In this document: in pieces, positions 8,902-17,000 of the stretch
How the letters are laid out: each line of letters opens with the position of its first letter
Position numbering within the stretch: the first letter of the stretch is position 1
Source of the DNA: Streptomyces tibetensis
Lineage (GTDB): Bacteria > Actinomycetota > Actinomycetes > Streptomycetales > Streptomycetaceae
Reading direction: 5' to 3'
DNA: 64,000 bases
NCBI RefSeq assembly: GCF_007655005.1
Contig: NZ_SZVW01000006.1
Span: 124,001-188,000 of the forward strand
Notes under the pieces: model-generated
What the model was told of the DNA's origin: nothing
What the model saw: the letters and a program-made list of their open reading frames with translations, nothing else
Databases searched by the model: none
Program-made: the position numbers and the translations under genes

Positions 8902-9298
8902 ACCAGCCGTGCCAGGCGATCTCGGACGGGTCGGGGGCGAGGCGCTCCGGGACCACGGCCTCGTGCACCCCCAGCCAGTACGGGCTGATCGCCCCACGGC
9001 AGAGGAACGAGAACACGAACCGCACCCGCGCCCGGACACCCAGCTCCTCCGCCAGCTCCCGGGCCGCCGCCTCCTCGTACGACTCGCCGACCGCGACGCC
9101 ACCGCCGATCAGCCAGTCGTGGTGGCCCGGGAAGCGGGACACGTGCTCCGGCCTGCGGTGCACCAGCACACGCCCCCGCGCGTCCCGGCAGACCGTCGTC
9201 GCGACCCGGTGCGGCCAACCGTTGCGGATCGCCTCGTCCCGGTCGACCACCCCGACGACCCGGTCCTGCTCGTCGACCCGTTCCACCAGCTCGCCCAT
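8771..9298 (-). CDS. NUDIX hydrolase
   Basis: A 175-aa NUDIX protein. The Nudix box (about residues 70-92) reads GGVAVGESYEEAAARELAEE followed by LG and fits GX5EX7REUXEEXGU, with the catalytic Glu residues present. The N-terminal ELVERVDEQDRVVGVVDRDEA resembles NUDIX members near isopentenyl-diphosphate isomerase, so the substrate could be a nucleotide or prenyl diphosphate; it cannot be fixed from sequence. ATG at 9298 is used; an in-frame GTG at 9307 is possible. The gene is convergent with and overlaps the kinase-like gene, and lies just downstream of the MFS gene on the same strand. Confidence 0.85.
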   Translation of the reverse strand: MGELVERVDEQDRVVGVVDRDEAIRNGWPHRVATTVCRDARGRVLVHRRPEHVSRFPGHHDWLIGGGVAVGESYEEAAARELAEELGVRARVRFVFSFLCRGAISPYWLGVHEAVVPERLAPDPSEIAWHGWFSEAEFRQVIRERLFVPDGLDALRRHPGLGSPPATPPPTPRPW

Positions 9299-9319
9299 GG
9301 GCCTCACGATCGCACGCGC

Positions 9320-10510
9320 TCACACCCGGGCCGGTGCCGGTCGGCGTACCAGGTACACCGCCGCGGTCACGACCAGCACCGCCATGCACGCGATGAACAC
9401 CAGCCCCGCCCCCTCCAGGCCGATCGGACCGGTCAGCAGGCCGACGCCGATCACCGGGAGGGAGATACCCGCGTAGGCCACCACGAACAGGGTCGAGATC
9501 ACCGCCGCGCGCTGGTGTGCGGGAGAGGCCTCGGCCACGTCGGACAGGGCACCGCGGAACGCCAGGCCCTGGCCGATCCCGCCGATGAGCGCGCTGGCGA
9601 TCAGCAGAACCATCTGGTCCCACCGCAGCGCACCGGCGAGCAGCGCCAGCCCGGCGAGGAGCCCGGCGCACCCCAGTGGCAGGGAGCGCCGTACGCCGAC
9701 CCGGCCGACCGCGAGTTGCCCGGCCGTCGACGAGAAGAAGGCCAGCGCGACGATCAGCCCGCTCACGGCGTGGTCGTCCACGTCCAGGGACTCCACGAGG
9801 AAGGCCGGGCTGACCGAGGTGAACACCCCGAACAGGGCGAAGCCGACGAAGGAGGCGGTGGCGGCGGGACCGAACACCGCCCGCACCTGCGGGGGCAGCG
9901 CGGGCCGCTGCGGGCGTACGGCGCGCAGCGGCTGCCGTTCCCGTACCGTCTCCGTGAGCCACAGCAGCACGGCGGCCGAGGCGGCCACCAGGGCGAGGTG
10001 GCTGACGAACGGCAGATACAGCGGCCAGGGTGCGTACTCGGCGAGAACCCCGGAGAGCAGGGGGCCGCAGCCCAGCCCGCCCATGTTGGCGGCGGTCGCC
10101 ACGAACGTGGCCCGGGAGGCACCGCCCTCGGGCGCCAGCTCCATCACGTACGCCGTGGCGGCCCCGGTGAACAGCCCGGCGGACAGCCCCGACAGCAGCC
10201 GCCCCACGTAGAGCCAGCCGAGGCCGGTGGCACTCAGGAAACAGACGGCGCTCAACGCCGCGAACCCCAGGCCGCACAGCAGCACCGGCCGCCTGCCCAC
10301 GGCGTCCGAGGCGTTGCCGACCAGCAGCAGCACACCGATCACCGCGAAGGCGTACAGGGCGTACACCACCGTGACCGTCAGCTCGGAGAAGCCGAACTCG
10401 TCCTGGTAGAGGGGATAGAGGGGAGTCGGCAGCGTGGTGCCGGCCATGCAGACGGCGAACACCGCCCCGCTGAGCACACACGCGCGCCATCCCGGGCGTC
10501 GACCGTCCAT
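9320..10510 (-). CDS. MFS transporter
   Basis: A 396-aa major facilitator superfamily protein with about 12 hydrophobic segments. The loop 2-3 motif GNASDAVGRRPVLL matches the MFS A motif (GxxxDxxGRR). Such proteins act as drug or metabolite proton antiporters in the cytoplasmic membrane. ATG at 10510 is chosen because the first helix begins shortly after; longer reading to 10558 adds only a polar tail. No clear Shine-Dalgarno precedes it. It is followed at 22 bp by the NUDIX gene, which may be cotranscribed. The transported substrate is unknown. Confidence 0.85.
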   Translation of the reverse strand: MDGRRPGWRACVLSGAVFAVCMAGTTLPTPLYPLYQDEFGFSELTVTVVYALYAFAVIGVLLLVGNASDAVGRRPVLLCGLGFAALSAVCFLSATGLGWLYVGRLLSGLSAGLFTGAATAYVMELAPEGGASRATFVATAANMGGLGCGPLLSGVLAEYAPWPLYLPFVSHLALVAASAAVLLWLTETVRERQPLRAVRPQRPALPPQVRAVFGPAATASFVGFALFGVFTSVSPAFLVESLDVDDHAVSGLIVALAFFSSTAGQLAVGRVGVRRSLPLGCAGLLAGLALLAGALRWDQMVLLIASALIGGIGQGLAFRGALSDVAEASPAHQRAAVISTLFVVAYAGISLPVIGVGLLTGPIGLEGAGLVFIACMAVLVVTAAVYLVRRPAPARV

Positions 10511-10564
10511 GCCGCCGACGGTAGCCAGCCCGCCCCGGCACTCCGGAGAGGCGCGCAAAAAGCT

Positions 10565-10598
10565 TCAGCCGGTGGCTTCTTCCGAAGCCACCGGCTGA
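10565..10598 (-). terminator. Intrinsic terminator of tRNA-His
   Basis: A perfect 15-bp stem (10565-10579 with 10584-10598, core AGCCGGTGGCTTC) with a 4-nt loop is followed on the minus strand by AAGCTTTTTGCG. It stands 8 bp past the 3' end of tRNA-His. Confidence 0.88.
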
Positions 10599-10606
10599 TT
10601 ACTCAG

Positions 10607-10679
10607 GGTGAGTGACGGGACTTGAACCCGCGGCATCCTGGACCACAACCAGGTGCTCTACCAGCTGAGCTACACCCAC
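10607..10679 (-). tRNA. tRNA-His (anticodon GTG)
   Basis: The minus strand folds into a full cloverleaf. The acceptor stem GTGGGTG pairs with CACTCAC, the D arm is GCTC...GAGC, the anticodon arm is CCTGG-TTGTGGT-CCAGG with anticodon GTG, and the T arm is GCGGGTTCAAGTCCCGT. A genome-encoded G at 10680 can act as the G-1 typical of tRNA-His and pair with discriminator C73 at 10607. CCA is not encoded. Confidence 0.96.
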
Positions 10680-10818
10680 CATGACCGGCTTGGAGGTCAG
10701 TGACTTCCCTGACCGGCCGAGAAAAAGTGTACAGGATCCGAAGGGGTGCTCGCGTACGGCTTTCGCCGCGCCGCCCCGACGGGGCCCCCGCGCCGTCCCC
10801 GACGGGCCCCCGCCCCGC

Positions 10819-11421
10819 CTACTGAGCGGGCAGAACGTGCTTCGCCGCGATCGTCTTCGCGGTGTCCGAGTCGGGCCCGGGCTGCGGGACGAACACGGCC
10901 TCGCGGTAGTACCGCAGCTCCGCGATCGACTCGCGGATGTCGGCGAGCGCACGGTGGTTGCCGTTCTTCTGCGGGCTGTTGAAGTACGCCCGCGGGTACC
11001 AGCGACGCGCCAGCTCCTTGACCGACGACACGTCGACGATCCGGTAGTGGAGGTAGCTCTCCAGCGTCGGCATGTCGCGCAGCAGGAAACCGCGGTCCGT
11101 GCCGACGGAGTTCCCGCACAGCGGGGCCTTGCCGGGCTCCTTGACGAACTTCCTCACGTACGTCAGGACCTGGTCCTCGGCGTCCTTGAGGGTGGTCCCG
11201 GCGGCGAGCTCCTCGAGCAGCCCGGAGGCGGTGTGCATCTGGCGCACCACGTCCGGCATCGTCTCCAGCGCCTGGTCCGGCGGCCGGATGACGATGTCCA
11301 CGCCTTCCCCGAGGACGTTCAGCTCGGAGTCGGTCACGAGGGCGGCCACCTCGATGAGCGCGTCGTCCGACAGCGAGAGGCCGGTCATCTCGCAGTCGAT
11401 CCACACCATGCGATCGTTCAT
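10819..11421 (-). CDS. orn: Oligoribonuclease
   Basis: A 200-aa DEDD-family 3'-5' exoribonuclease that degrades short RNA oligomers and, in actinobacteria, pGpG from c-di-GMP turnover. Exonuclease I is WIDCEMTGL near residue 6 with catalytic Asp and Glu; further motifs include CGNSVGTDRGFL and the C-terminal HRALADIRESIAELRYYR. ATG at 11421 matches the usual N-terminus MNDRMVWIDCEMTG; the upstream in-frame extension lacks homology. It lies between adpA and tRNA-His, as in S. coelicolor and S. griseus, where the gene is called ornA and is needed for normal development. Confidence 0.95.
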   Translation of the reverse strand: MNDRMVWIDCEMTGLSLSDDALIEVAALVTDSELNVLGEGVDIVIRPPDQALETMPDVVRQMHTASGLLEELAAGTTLKDAEDQVLTYVRKFVKEPGKAPLCGNSVGTDRGFLLRDMPTLESYLHYRIVDVSSVKELARRWYPRAYFNSPQKNGNHRALADIRESIAELRYYREAVFVPQPGPDSDTAKTIAAKHVLPAQ

Positions 11422-11474
11422 GTGTCTAACCTTACGGCCCGCCGCCCCCGGCCGGGCCGCCCGTACCGGGAAAG

Positions 11475-11516
11475 CCGCAGGGCCCGCGGGAGGCATGCTC
11501 CTCGCGGGCCCTGCGG
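11475..11516 (-). terminator. Terminator downstream of adpA
   Basis: A perfect 14-bp stem (11475-11488 with 11503-11516; arm CCGCAGGGCCCGCG) is followed on the minus strand by GCTTTCCC. It lies just after the adpA stop and before the orn start, so it separates the two minus-strand genes. Confidence 0.75.
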
Positions 11517-11524
11517 TCACCGGT

Positions 11525-12769
11525 TCACGGCGCGCTGCGCTGCCCGGGCAGGCTCCCCGACAGGGCCGGGGACTGGCCGGCCGCGCTCGCCGCCGCCGTA
11601 CGGCGGGACTGCAGCGGCACCGGGTGCTCCGGGTGCAGCGCGGCCGGTGCCTGGCCGGGCTGGCCAGGGTGCCCCGCGTGGCCCGGATGGCCCGGCATGC
11701 CGGACCCGGGGCCGCCCGGTGTGCTCTCGGTCTCCTGGGGCCGCTCGCCCTGCGGACGCCGGGCGCGGTACGCCGCCCGGTAGGCGGCCGGGGACGAACC
11801 CAGTTGGCGGCGGAAGTGCCCGCGCAGGGCGACCGGCGACCGGAAGCCGCAGCGCCCCGCCACCTCGTCCACCGAGTAGTCCGACGTCTCCAGCAGGCGC
11901 TGCGCCTGGAGGACCCGCTGCGTGATCAGCCACTGCAGTGGAGCGCTCCCGGTCAGCGAGCGGAAGCGGCGGTCGAACGTACGCCGGCTCATGTACGCGC
12001 GTGCCGCCAGTGTCTCCACGTCGAACTGTTCGTGGAGGTGCTCCAGCGCCCAGGCGACGACCTCGGCGAGCGGGTCGGCGCCGATCTCCTCGGGTAAAGA
12101 CCTGTCGAGGTAGCGCTCCTGCCCGCCGCTGCGGCGCGGCGGCACGACGAGCCGCCTGGCCAGGGCCCCGGCCGCCTCGTTCCCGTGGTCCGTGCGCACG
12201 ATGTGCAGGCACAGGTCGATGCCCGCCGCGGTGCCCGCCGACGTGAGCACGTCGCCGTCGTCGACGAACAGCTCACGCGGGTCCACGTGCACCGACGGAT
12301 AGCGCTTGGCCAGCGTCGGTGCGTACATCCAGTGCGTCGTCGCGGGACGGCCGTCCAGCAGGCCGGCCGCCGCGAGCACGAAGGCGCCGGTGCACAGCCC
12401 GACGATGCGGGCACCCTCCTCGTGGGCGCGGCGCAGCGCGTCGAGCGCCTCCTCCGGTGGCGGAGAGGTGATCGAACGCCAGGCCGGTACGACGACCGTG
12501 CCCGCGCGCGAGATCGCTTCCAGGCCATGTGGTGCGGTGAGTTCGAGTCCTCCCGTGGTCCGTAGCGGACCTTCCTCGCCCCCGCATACCAACAGTCGGT
12601 AGCGCGGTACGCCGGCGTCCTGGCGGTCAACCCCGAACACCGACAGTGGTATGGAACTCTCGAAGATGGGGCCGCCGCTGAACAGCAGCACCGCGACGAT
12701 CTCCTTGCGGCGACGCCCGGAAAGCTTCCGGGCCGCGGCTTCCGGCGCGGCAGTGGAGTCGTGGCTCAT
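11525..12769 (-). CDS. adpA: Developmental transcription regulator AdpA (BldH)
   Basis: A 414-aa pleiotropic activator of differentiation and secondary metabolism. The N-terminal DJ-1/PfpI (GATase1-like) dimerisation domain spans about residues 25-200 (motif GLCTGAFVLAAAGLLDG). The AraC/XylS helix-turn-helix domain covers about 240-345 (LAARAYMSRRTFDRRFRSLT and VDEVAGRCGFRSPVALRGHF). The linker carries an in-frame TTA leucine codon (residue 225), the conserved bldA-dependent codon of adpA genes. The Pro/Gly/His-rich C-terminal tail is typical. The position beside orn and tRNA-His matches known loci. A long upstream region contains a putative AdpA site. Confidence 0.97.
   Translation of the reverse strand: MSHDSTAAPEAAARKLSGRRRKEIVAVLLFSGGPIFESSIPLSVFGVDRQDAGVPRYRLLVCGGEEGPLRTTGGLELTAPHGLEAISRAGTVVVPAWRSITSPPPEEALDALRRAHEEGARIVGLCTGAFVLAAAGLLDGRPATTHWMYAPTLAKRYPSVHVDPRELFVDDGDVLTSAGTAAGIDLCLHIVRTDHGNEAAGALARRLVVPPRRSGGQERYLDRSLPEEIGADPLAEVVAWALEHLHEQFDVETLAARAYMSRRTFDRRFRSLTGSAPLQWLITQRVLQAQRLLETSDYSVDEVAGRCGFRSPVALRGHFRRQLGSSPAAYRAAYRARRPQGERPQETESTPGGPGSGMPGHPGHAGHPGQPGQAPAALHPEHPVPLQSRRTAAASAAGQSPALSGSLPGQRSAP
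12095..12097 (-). other. TTA codon (Leu225) in adpA
   Basis: TAA on the plus strand is a TTA leucine codon in frame within RSLPEEI, in the linker between the two AdpA domains. In Streptomyces TTA is read only by the bldA tRNA, so AdpA synthesis is expected to be under translational developmental control. Confidence 0.95.
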
Positions 12770-13146
12770 ACTGCTAAGCCCCCCTCGGTGGTCGCGGCTC
12801 CTCGGTTGTGTCGCTCCTGCACGTTTCCCCTCGGTCCTGCACGAGTCCCCCGCCGTAGACAGTCAAGATCGAATCTACTGTGTGTCGTTGTGCCGAAGTG
12901 GCCGGTTCACCACTCGGCACATTGTCGACTTGGCAACTTGGCGTAAAGCATTCGATCACGAAGCGTTGCACTCGTGGGGCGTGCAGGGAAGTGCGCCTCG
13001 TCGCAGTGGCCAATCCACGTAGGGTGCACGGACCCCCCGAGACCCTTTCCGTGCAGGTCGAACGGGGGTTGGGGGGTGGTTGGGCGGGGTGATGTGCAGG
13101 TACCGGAACTTGGCTGAAAAGCGCCGTGTGCGTGCGCGGAAACCGG
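12770..13146 (-). promoter_or_regulatory. adpA upstream region with putative AdpA site
   Basis: These 377 bp hold no gene. They are AT-richer than their surroundings between 12860 and 12990. TGGCCGGTTC at 12899-12908 fits the AdpA consensus TGGCSNGWWY exactly. It lies inside an imperfect hairpin (GCCGA-AGTGG / CCACT-CGGC, about 12892-12919). This is the likely promoter and leader of adpA; in S. griseus and S. coelicolor the adpA transcript has a long untranslated leader and is autoregulated. Confidence 0.65.
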
Positions 13147-13159
13147 TCAGCTGACCGGT
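13142..13159. repeat. 18-bp perfect palindrome
   Basis: ACCGGTCAGCTGACCGGT is a perfect palindrome with no loop. It spans the stop codon of the small membrane-protein gene on the minus strand. It could form a terminator stem or be a dimeric protein-binding site at the far end of the adpA control region. Confidence 0.55.
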
Positions 13160-13479
13160 GTATCTCCGCCGGTGTGCCGTCCGCCACGGTGCGACCCCGT
13201 TCCGGTGCGGTGCCGCCGGCCCCGGTGGGGTGCCCGGTCCTCGGCCGCGAGCCGGGCCGCGCCGCGCTCGGACTGGCGCAGCAGGACCCGGCAGGCGCCC
13301 GTGACGGCCGCGAGCCCGAGGGCCGTCCCGACGGCGCCGGCGAGAGTGGCGCCGCAGCCGAGGAGCACCACCGGGACGAGCAGGCAGCTGAAGGCAGCCC
13401 AGCGAACCACATCCGTCGCGGTGTCCCGCGGCGGCGGGGCCGCGCGGTCCGCCTCGGCGGCGGGGCGTGGTGCGGACAT
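13147..13479 (-). CDS. Small membrane protein, unknown function
   Basis: A 110-aa protein with one or two hydrophobic segments at about residues 28-65 (WAAFSCLLVPVVLLGCG and an Ala/Gly/Leu-rich stretch) and a basic, Arg/His-rich C-terminus likely in the cytoplasm. ATG at 13479 is supported by AGGGAG about 6 nt upstream. Small membrane proteins in this position next to adpA occur in related Streptomyces (recollection). No function is recognised. It reads toward adpA and ends in an 18-bp palindrome. Confidence 0.6.
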   Translation of the reverse strand: MSAPRPAAEADRAAPPPRDTATDVVRWAAFSCLLVPVVLLGCGATLAGAVGTALGLAAVTGACRVLLRQSERGAARLAAEDRAPHRGRRHRTGTGSHRGGRHTGGDTPVS

Positions 13480-13792
13480 GGTGCTCCCTGTGGCGTGACT
13501 CACGGGGTTCAACGCGCGACCGGGGCGTCGGTCACTGGCTGCCCCGATCGCCCGACGGGCCCACGGGCAAGTGAATCCCGCGCAAACCGCCTGTACAGCG
13601 CAGCAACCATTGCGTTACGGGCGGTGCCTCGTGCATGCTCCCTGGAACCCGCACGCACCGTGAGCGGGATCTGGGCTAAGGAGGCGTGGCGCCGTACCCT
13701 TGAGGGTATGGGGTTGGGAAGACCATTCCCGGACACAGCTCCGCCGCACACTGTTGTCCCTCCCATACAAGGATCACAACGCCGAGACAGCC
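13480..13792. promoter_or_regulatory. Divergent intergenic region, no gene seen
   Basis: This 313-bp region lies between the divergent small membrane-protein gene and the universal stress gene. It holds an isolated strong ribosome-site-like AAGGAGG at about 13678 that does not sit at a useful distance from a recognised start; the universal stress frame is open from a TTG at 13700. No RNA gene or clear operator is seen. Confidence 0.4.
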
Positions 13793-14320
13793 ATGGCCGG
13801 TCACGAATTCTTCGAACCCGCGGACCGCAAGCGGCCCGTCGCCGATCCCACGGCGGCCGAGCCCCTGGCGGCGAAAGAGCCACGCCATTCCTGCGATCCC
13901 GCCTTCAAGCACGGGGTCGTCGTCGGCTTCGACGGCTCCACCTCCAGCGAGCGCGCCCTGGCCTACGCCATCGGCATGGCCCATCGTTCCGGGTCGGGCC
14001 TGATCATCGTCCACGTCGCCAACCGGCTGCCGACCACGGTGTGGGCCGGTTGCGAGCCGCCGGTGTTCGTGGACGTGCCGGACCACCGCACCGAGGTGCT
14101 CGGGCTCGAGCTGGCCTGTGCGGACTACCTCGCCGAGGTGCCCTGGATCCTGGTCGAGCGCGGCGGTGACATCTGCCACGAACTCGAAGAGGTCGGCCGG
14201 GAGTACGAGGCCGACGCGATCGTCGTCGGCTCCACCCACGGTCTCGTGGGGCGCATCTTCGGCTCCGTCGCCGGGCGGCTCGCCAAGCGGGCGCAGCGGC
14301 CCGTCATCGTCATCCCCTGA
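13793..14320 (+). CDS. Universal stress protein (UspA family)
   Basis: A 175-aa single-domain Usp protein, cytoplasmic, in the ATP-binding subclass. The first strand reads VVVGFDGSTSSERAL, and the C-terminal ATP motif G-2x-G-9x-G-(S/T) appears as GSTHGLVGRIFGSVAGRLAKR, continuing to RPVIVIP. A polar N-terminal extension of about 40 residues precedes the domain. ATG at 13793 lacks a well-spaced Shine-Dalgarno; the frame stays open upstream to a TTG at 13700 that follows AAGGAGG, so a longer form is possible. Family members act in stress and dormancy responses; a specific role here is not evident. Confidence 0.88.
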   Translation: MAGHEFFEPADRKRPVADPTAAEPLAAKEPRHSCDPAFKHGVVVGFDGSTSSERALAYAIGMAHRSGSGLIIVHVANRLPTTVWAGCEPPVFVDVPDHRTEVLGLELACADYLAEVPWILVERGGDICHELEEVGREYEADAIVVGSTHGLVGRIFGSVAGRLAKRAQRPVIVIP

Positions 14321-14337
14321 GCTCCAACTCCCTTGCC

Positions 14338-14359
14338 ACGCGCGAATCCATTCGCGCGT
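14338..14359. terminator. Short inverted repeat after usp gene
   Basis: ACGCGCGAAT and ATTCGCGCGT form a perfect 10-bp stem with a 2-nt centre. It lies 18 bp after the stress-protein stop and 74 bp before the next start, so it could be a terminator or a dimer-binding site. Confidence 0.45.
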
Positions 14360-14432
14360 AGAGGTGTTTGTGCCTTTGTGAAGGGCATATACGGAACACC
14401 GCACAACTGCACATGCACGAAGGGAGCCCGCC

Positions 14433-14993
14433 GTGGACAAAGACGTCTCCGCGGGAAGCGGAATCACGACCGTGGCCGGTCGACTCGCCCTGGGAATCAC
14501 CCTGTTGGCCTTCGGGCTGGGGCATACCGATGTGATCGACGGTGTGTCAGCCGCTGACGCCGCGTCAATCGCCCAGTACGTGGGCGGGATCGCGCTCTTC
14601 GTCGCGGGGCTCGTGGCCCTGCGCGAGGGTGACGCCGCCGGTGGTACGGCGTTCTCGGTGCTCGGGGCGCTGTGGTTCACGTGGGCCGTGTCCGAGAGCG
14701 GCTCCGGCAACGGGGCAGGGCTGTTCCTGCTGTTGTTCGCCCTGGTGGCGCTGTCCTTGACGCTCGCGGGTGGGGATCAGCTCGGGCAGGGCGTGTACGG
14801 GCTGTTCTTCGTCGCCCTGTTGCTCATGGCGGTCGCGAAGTTCGCCGGCAGCGACGGGCTCACCGAGGTGGGCGGGTGGTTCGCCGTGGCCGCGGGGGCG
14901 GTGGCCTGGTATGCGGCGACCGCCGCGTTGGCGCACTGGCCGACTGTTCTTCCGCGACGCGCTGCGGGCCGGGGCGTGACGGCCACCGGTTAG
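14433..14993 (+). CDS. Integral membrane protein, GPR1/FUN34/YaaH-like
   Basis: A 186-aa protein with about six hydrophobic segments spanning most of its length and short polar ends. Size, helix spacing and small-residue-rich helices resemble the GPR1/FUN34/YaaH (SatP) acetate/succinate channel family, but the family's NPAPLGL signature is not evident, so the assignment is tentative. GTG at 14433 is supported by AAGGGAG about 8 nt upstream. A strong terminator follows. It is probably a monocistronic gene. Confidence 0.7.
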   Translation: MDKDVSAGSGITTVAGRLALGITLLAFGLGHTDVIDGVSAADAASIAQYVGGIALFVAGLVALREGDAAGGTAFSVLGALWFTWAVSESGSGNGAGLFLLLFALVALSLTLAGGDQLGQGVYGLFFVALLLMAVAKFAGSDGLTEVGGWFAVAAGAVAWYAATAALAHWPTVLPRRAAGRGVTATG

Positions 14994-15034
14994 CTGCGCC
15001 GGCTGGGGAGTTGGGCGGCTTCCCGGCGATGAGA

Positions 15035-15077
15035 ACGGACCCCCCGTGCATGGTGGCAGCACGTGGGGGTCCGTTTT
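15035..15077 (+). terminator. Intrinsic terminator after the YaaH-like gene
   Basis: A stem of 10 bp (ACGGACCCCC / GGGGGTCCGT) continues, after a one-base bulge, into a further 5 bp (CGTGC / GCACG). It is followed on the plus strand by TTTT. It stops plus-strand transcription before the convergent glmS. Confidence 0.8.
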
Positions 15078-15170
15078 CGCTCGTTGGCCTGTGCGGGTGC
15101 GCGGGGGCTTGTCGCGCCCACGCGGCGGAGCCGCACATCGATACAGCCCCGCACCCCTGAAGGAAGGCCT

Positions 15171-16988
15171 CTACTCCACCGTCACCGACTTCGCCAGGTT
15201 CCTCGGCTTGTCGATGTCGCGGCCGAGCACCAAAGCCGTGTGGTACGCCAGGAGCTGGAGCGGGATGCCCATCAGGATCGGGTCCAGCTCGTCCTCGTTC
15301 TTGGGGACGACGATCGTCTCGTCGGCCTTCTCCTGGGGCTGGTGGGCCACGGCGAGGATCTTGCCGCTGCGGGCCTTGATCTCCTCCATGGCGGCGCGGT
15401 TCTTCTCCAGGAGGTCGTCGTCGGGGACGATCGCGACCGTCGGCAGGGCCGGCTCGATCAGGGCCAGCGGGCCGTGCTTGAGCTCCGAGGCAGGGTAGGC
15501 CTCGGCGTGGATGTAGGAGATCTCCTTGAGCTTCAGGGAGGCCTCGCGGGCCACGGGGTAACCCCGGACACGGCCGATGAAGAGCATCGAGCGGGCCTCG
15601 GCGAACTGCAGGGCCAGCTTCTTGACCTCCTCCTCCAGCTCCATGATCTCGGCGATCTGCGCGGGCAGCTTGCGCAGGCCCTCGATGATCCGCTTGCCGT
15701 CCCGGACCGACAGGTCGCGGGTGCGGCCGAGGTGGAGGGCGAGGAGGGCGAAGGCCACCGTGGTGTTGGTGAAGCACTTGGTGGAGACGACGCAGACCTC
15801 GGGGCCGGCGTGCACGTAGATGCCGCCGTCCGCCTCACGGGCGATGGCCGAGCCGACCACGTTCACCACGCCCAGGACGCGCGCGCCCTTGCGCTTGAGC
15901 TCCTGCACGGCGGCCAGCACGTCGTAGGTCTCACCGGACTGGGAGACGGCGACGTAGAGGGTGTCGGGGTCGACCACCGCGTTGCGGTAGCGGAACTCCG
16001 AGGCCGGCTCGGCGTCGGCGGGGATACGGGCCAGCTGCTCGATCATCTGGGCGCCGATCATGCCCGCGTGGTACGAGGTGCCGCAGCCGAGGATCTTCAC
16101 GCGGCGGATGCGGCGGGCCTCGCGGGCGTCCAGGTTCAGGCCGCCCAGGTGCACGGTGGAGAAGCGGTCGTCGATGCGGCCGCGCAGCACGCGGTCCACG
16201 GCGTCGGCCTGCTCGTGGATCTCCTTGTGCATGTACGTGTCGTGGCCGCCCATGTCGTAGGAGGCGGCCTCCCACTCCACGGTGGTGGGCTCCGCCGTGG
16301 TGCGGGTGCCCTCGGTGGTGTAGGTGCGGAAGTCGTCGGCCTTGAGGGTGGCCATCTCGCCGTCGTCGAGGGTGACGATCTGGCGGGTGTGGGAGACCAG
16401 CGCGGCGATGTCGGAGGCGACGAACATCTCCTTCTCGCCGATGCCGAGGACGACCGGGGAGCCGTTGCGGGCGACGACGATCCGGTCGGGGAAGTCGGCG
16501 TGCATGACGGCGATGCCGTACGTGCCCTCGATGAGCCGGAGGGTCTCGCGGACCTTGTCCTCCAGCTTGGTCGCCTGCGAGCGGGCGATGAGGTGGACCA
16601 GGACCTCGGTGTCGGTCTCGGAGAGGAACTCGACGCCGTCCGCCTCCAGCTTGCGGCGCAGGTCGGAGGCGTTGTCGATGATGCCGTTGTGGACGACGGC
16701 GACCTTGCCCTCGGCGTCCAGGTGCGGGTGGGCGTTGACGTCGGACGGGGCACCGTGGGTGGCCCAGCGGGTGTGGGCGATGCCGGTCGTGCCCTTGAAG
16801 CGGGCCGGGACCTTCGCCTCCAGGTCGCGGACCCGACCCTTGGCCTTGACCATCTTCAGGCGGCCGCTCGACGGGGTGGTGACGACGATGCCCGCGGAGT
16901 CGTAGCCGCGGTACTCCAGGCGCTGCAGACCCTCCAGGAGGAGGGGCGCGACGTCACGCTTCCCGATGTAACCGACGATTCCGCACAT
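15171..16988 (-). CDS. glmS: Glutamine--fructose-6-phosphate aminotransferase (isomerising)
   Basis: A 605-aa enzyme that makes glucosamine-6-phosphate from fructose-6-phosphate and glutamine, the first step of amino-sugar and peptidoglycan precursor synthesis. The N-terminal class II glutaminase begins MCGIVGYIG with catalytic Cys2. Two SIS isomerase domains follow at about residues 285-420 and 455-590 (motifs CGTSYHAG and SQSGETYD), ending in the family tail NLAKSVTVE. Length and ends are standard. It follows an 85-aa gene by 12 bp on the same strand. No glmS ribozyme is seen upstream. Some streptomycetes have more than one glmS; this one lies in the adpA-des neighbourhood. Confidence 0.97.
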   Translation of the reverse strand: MCGIVGYIGKRDVAPLLLEGLQRLEYRGYDSAGIVVTTPSSGRLKMVKAKGRVRDLEAKVPARFKGTTGIAHTRWATHGAPSDVNAHPHLDAEGKVAVVHNGIIDNASDLRRKLEADGVEFLSETDTEVLVHLIARSQATKLEDKVRETLRLIEGTYGIAVMHADFPDRIVVARNGSPVVLGIGEKEMFVASDIAALVSHTRQIVTLDDGEMATLKADDFRTYTTEGTRTTAEPTTVEWEAASYDMGGHDTYMHKEIHEQADAVDRVLRGRIDDRFSTVHLGGLNLDAREARRIRRVKILGCGTSYHAGMIGAQMIEQLARIPADAEPASEFRYRNAVVDPDTLYVAVSQSGETYDVLAAVQELKRKGARVLGVVNVVGSAIAREADGGIYVHAGPEVCVVSTKCFTNTTVAFALLALHLGRTRDLSVRDGKRIIEGLRKLPAQIAEIMELEEEVKKLALQFAEARSMLFIGRVRGYPVAREASLKLKEISYIHAEAYPASELKHGPLALIEPALPTVAIVPDDDLLEKNRAAMEEIKARSGKILAVAHQPQEKADETIVVPKNEDELDPILMGIPLQLLAYHTALVLGRDIDKPRNLAKSVTVE

Positions 16989-17000
16989 GTATACGTATTC

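Noticed and set aside
10740..10818. GC-rich repeats (CCGACGGGGCCCCCG-type) after orn
   Set aside because: Two short imperfect copies without a stable single stem or T-tract; too weak to call a terminator.
11938..11951. TGGAGCGCTCCC-like match to the CebR box
   Set aside because: It lies inside the adpA coding region and matches only the GGAGCGCTCC core; a chance match at high GC is likely.
13686..13703. Possible leader peptide (GTG GCG CCG TAC CCT TGA) after AAGGAGG
   Set aside because: Only five codons, no regulatory amino-acid pattern, and no conserved context.
15035..17000. glmS ribozyme
   Set aside because: No ribozyme core is seen upstream of glmS, and the upstream gene is only 12 bp away.
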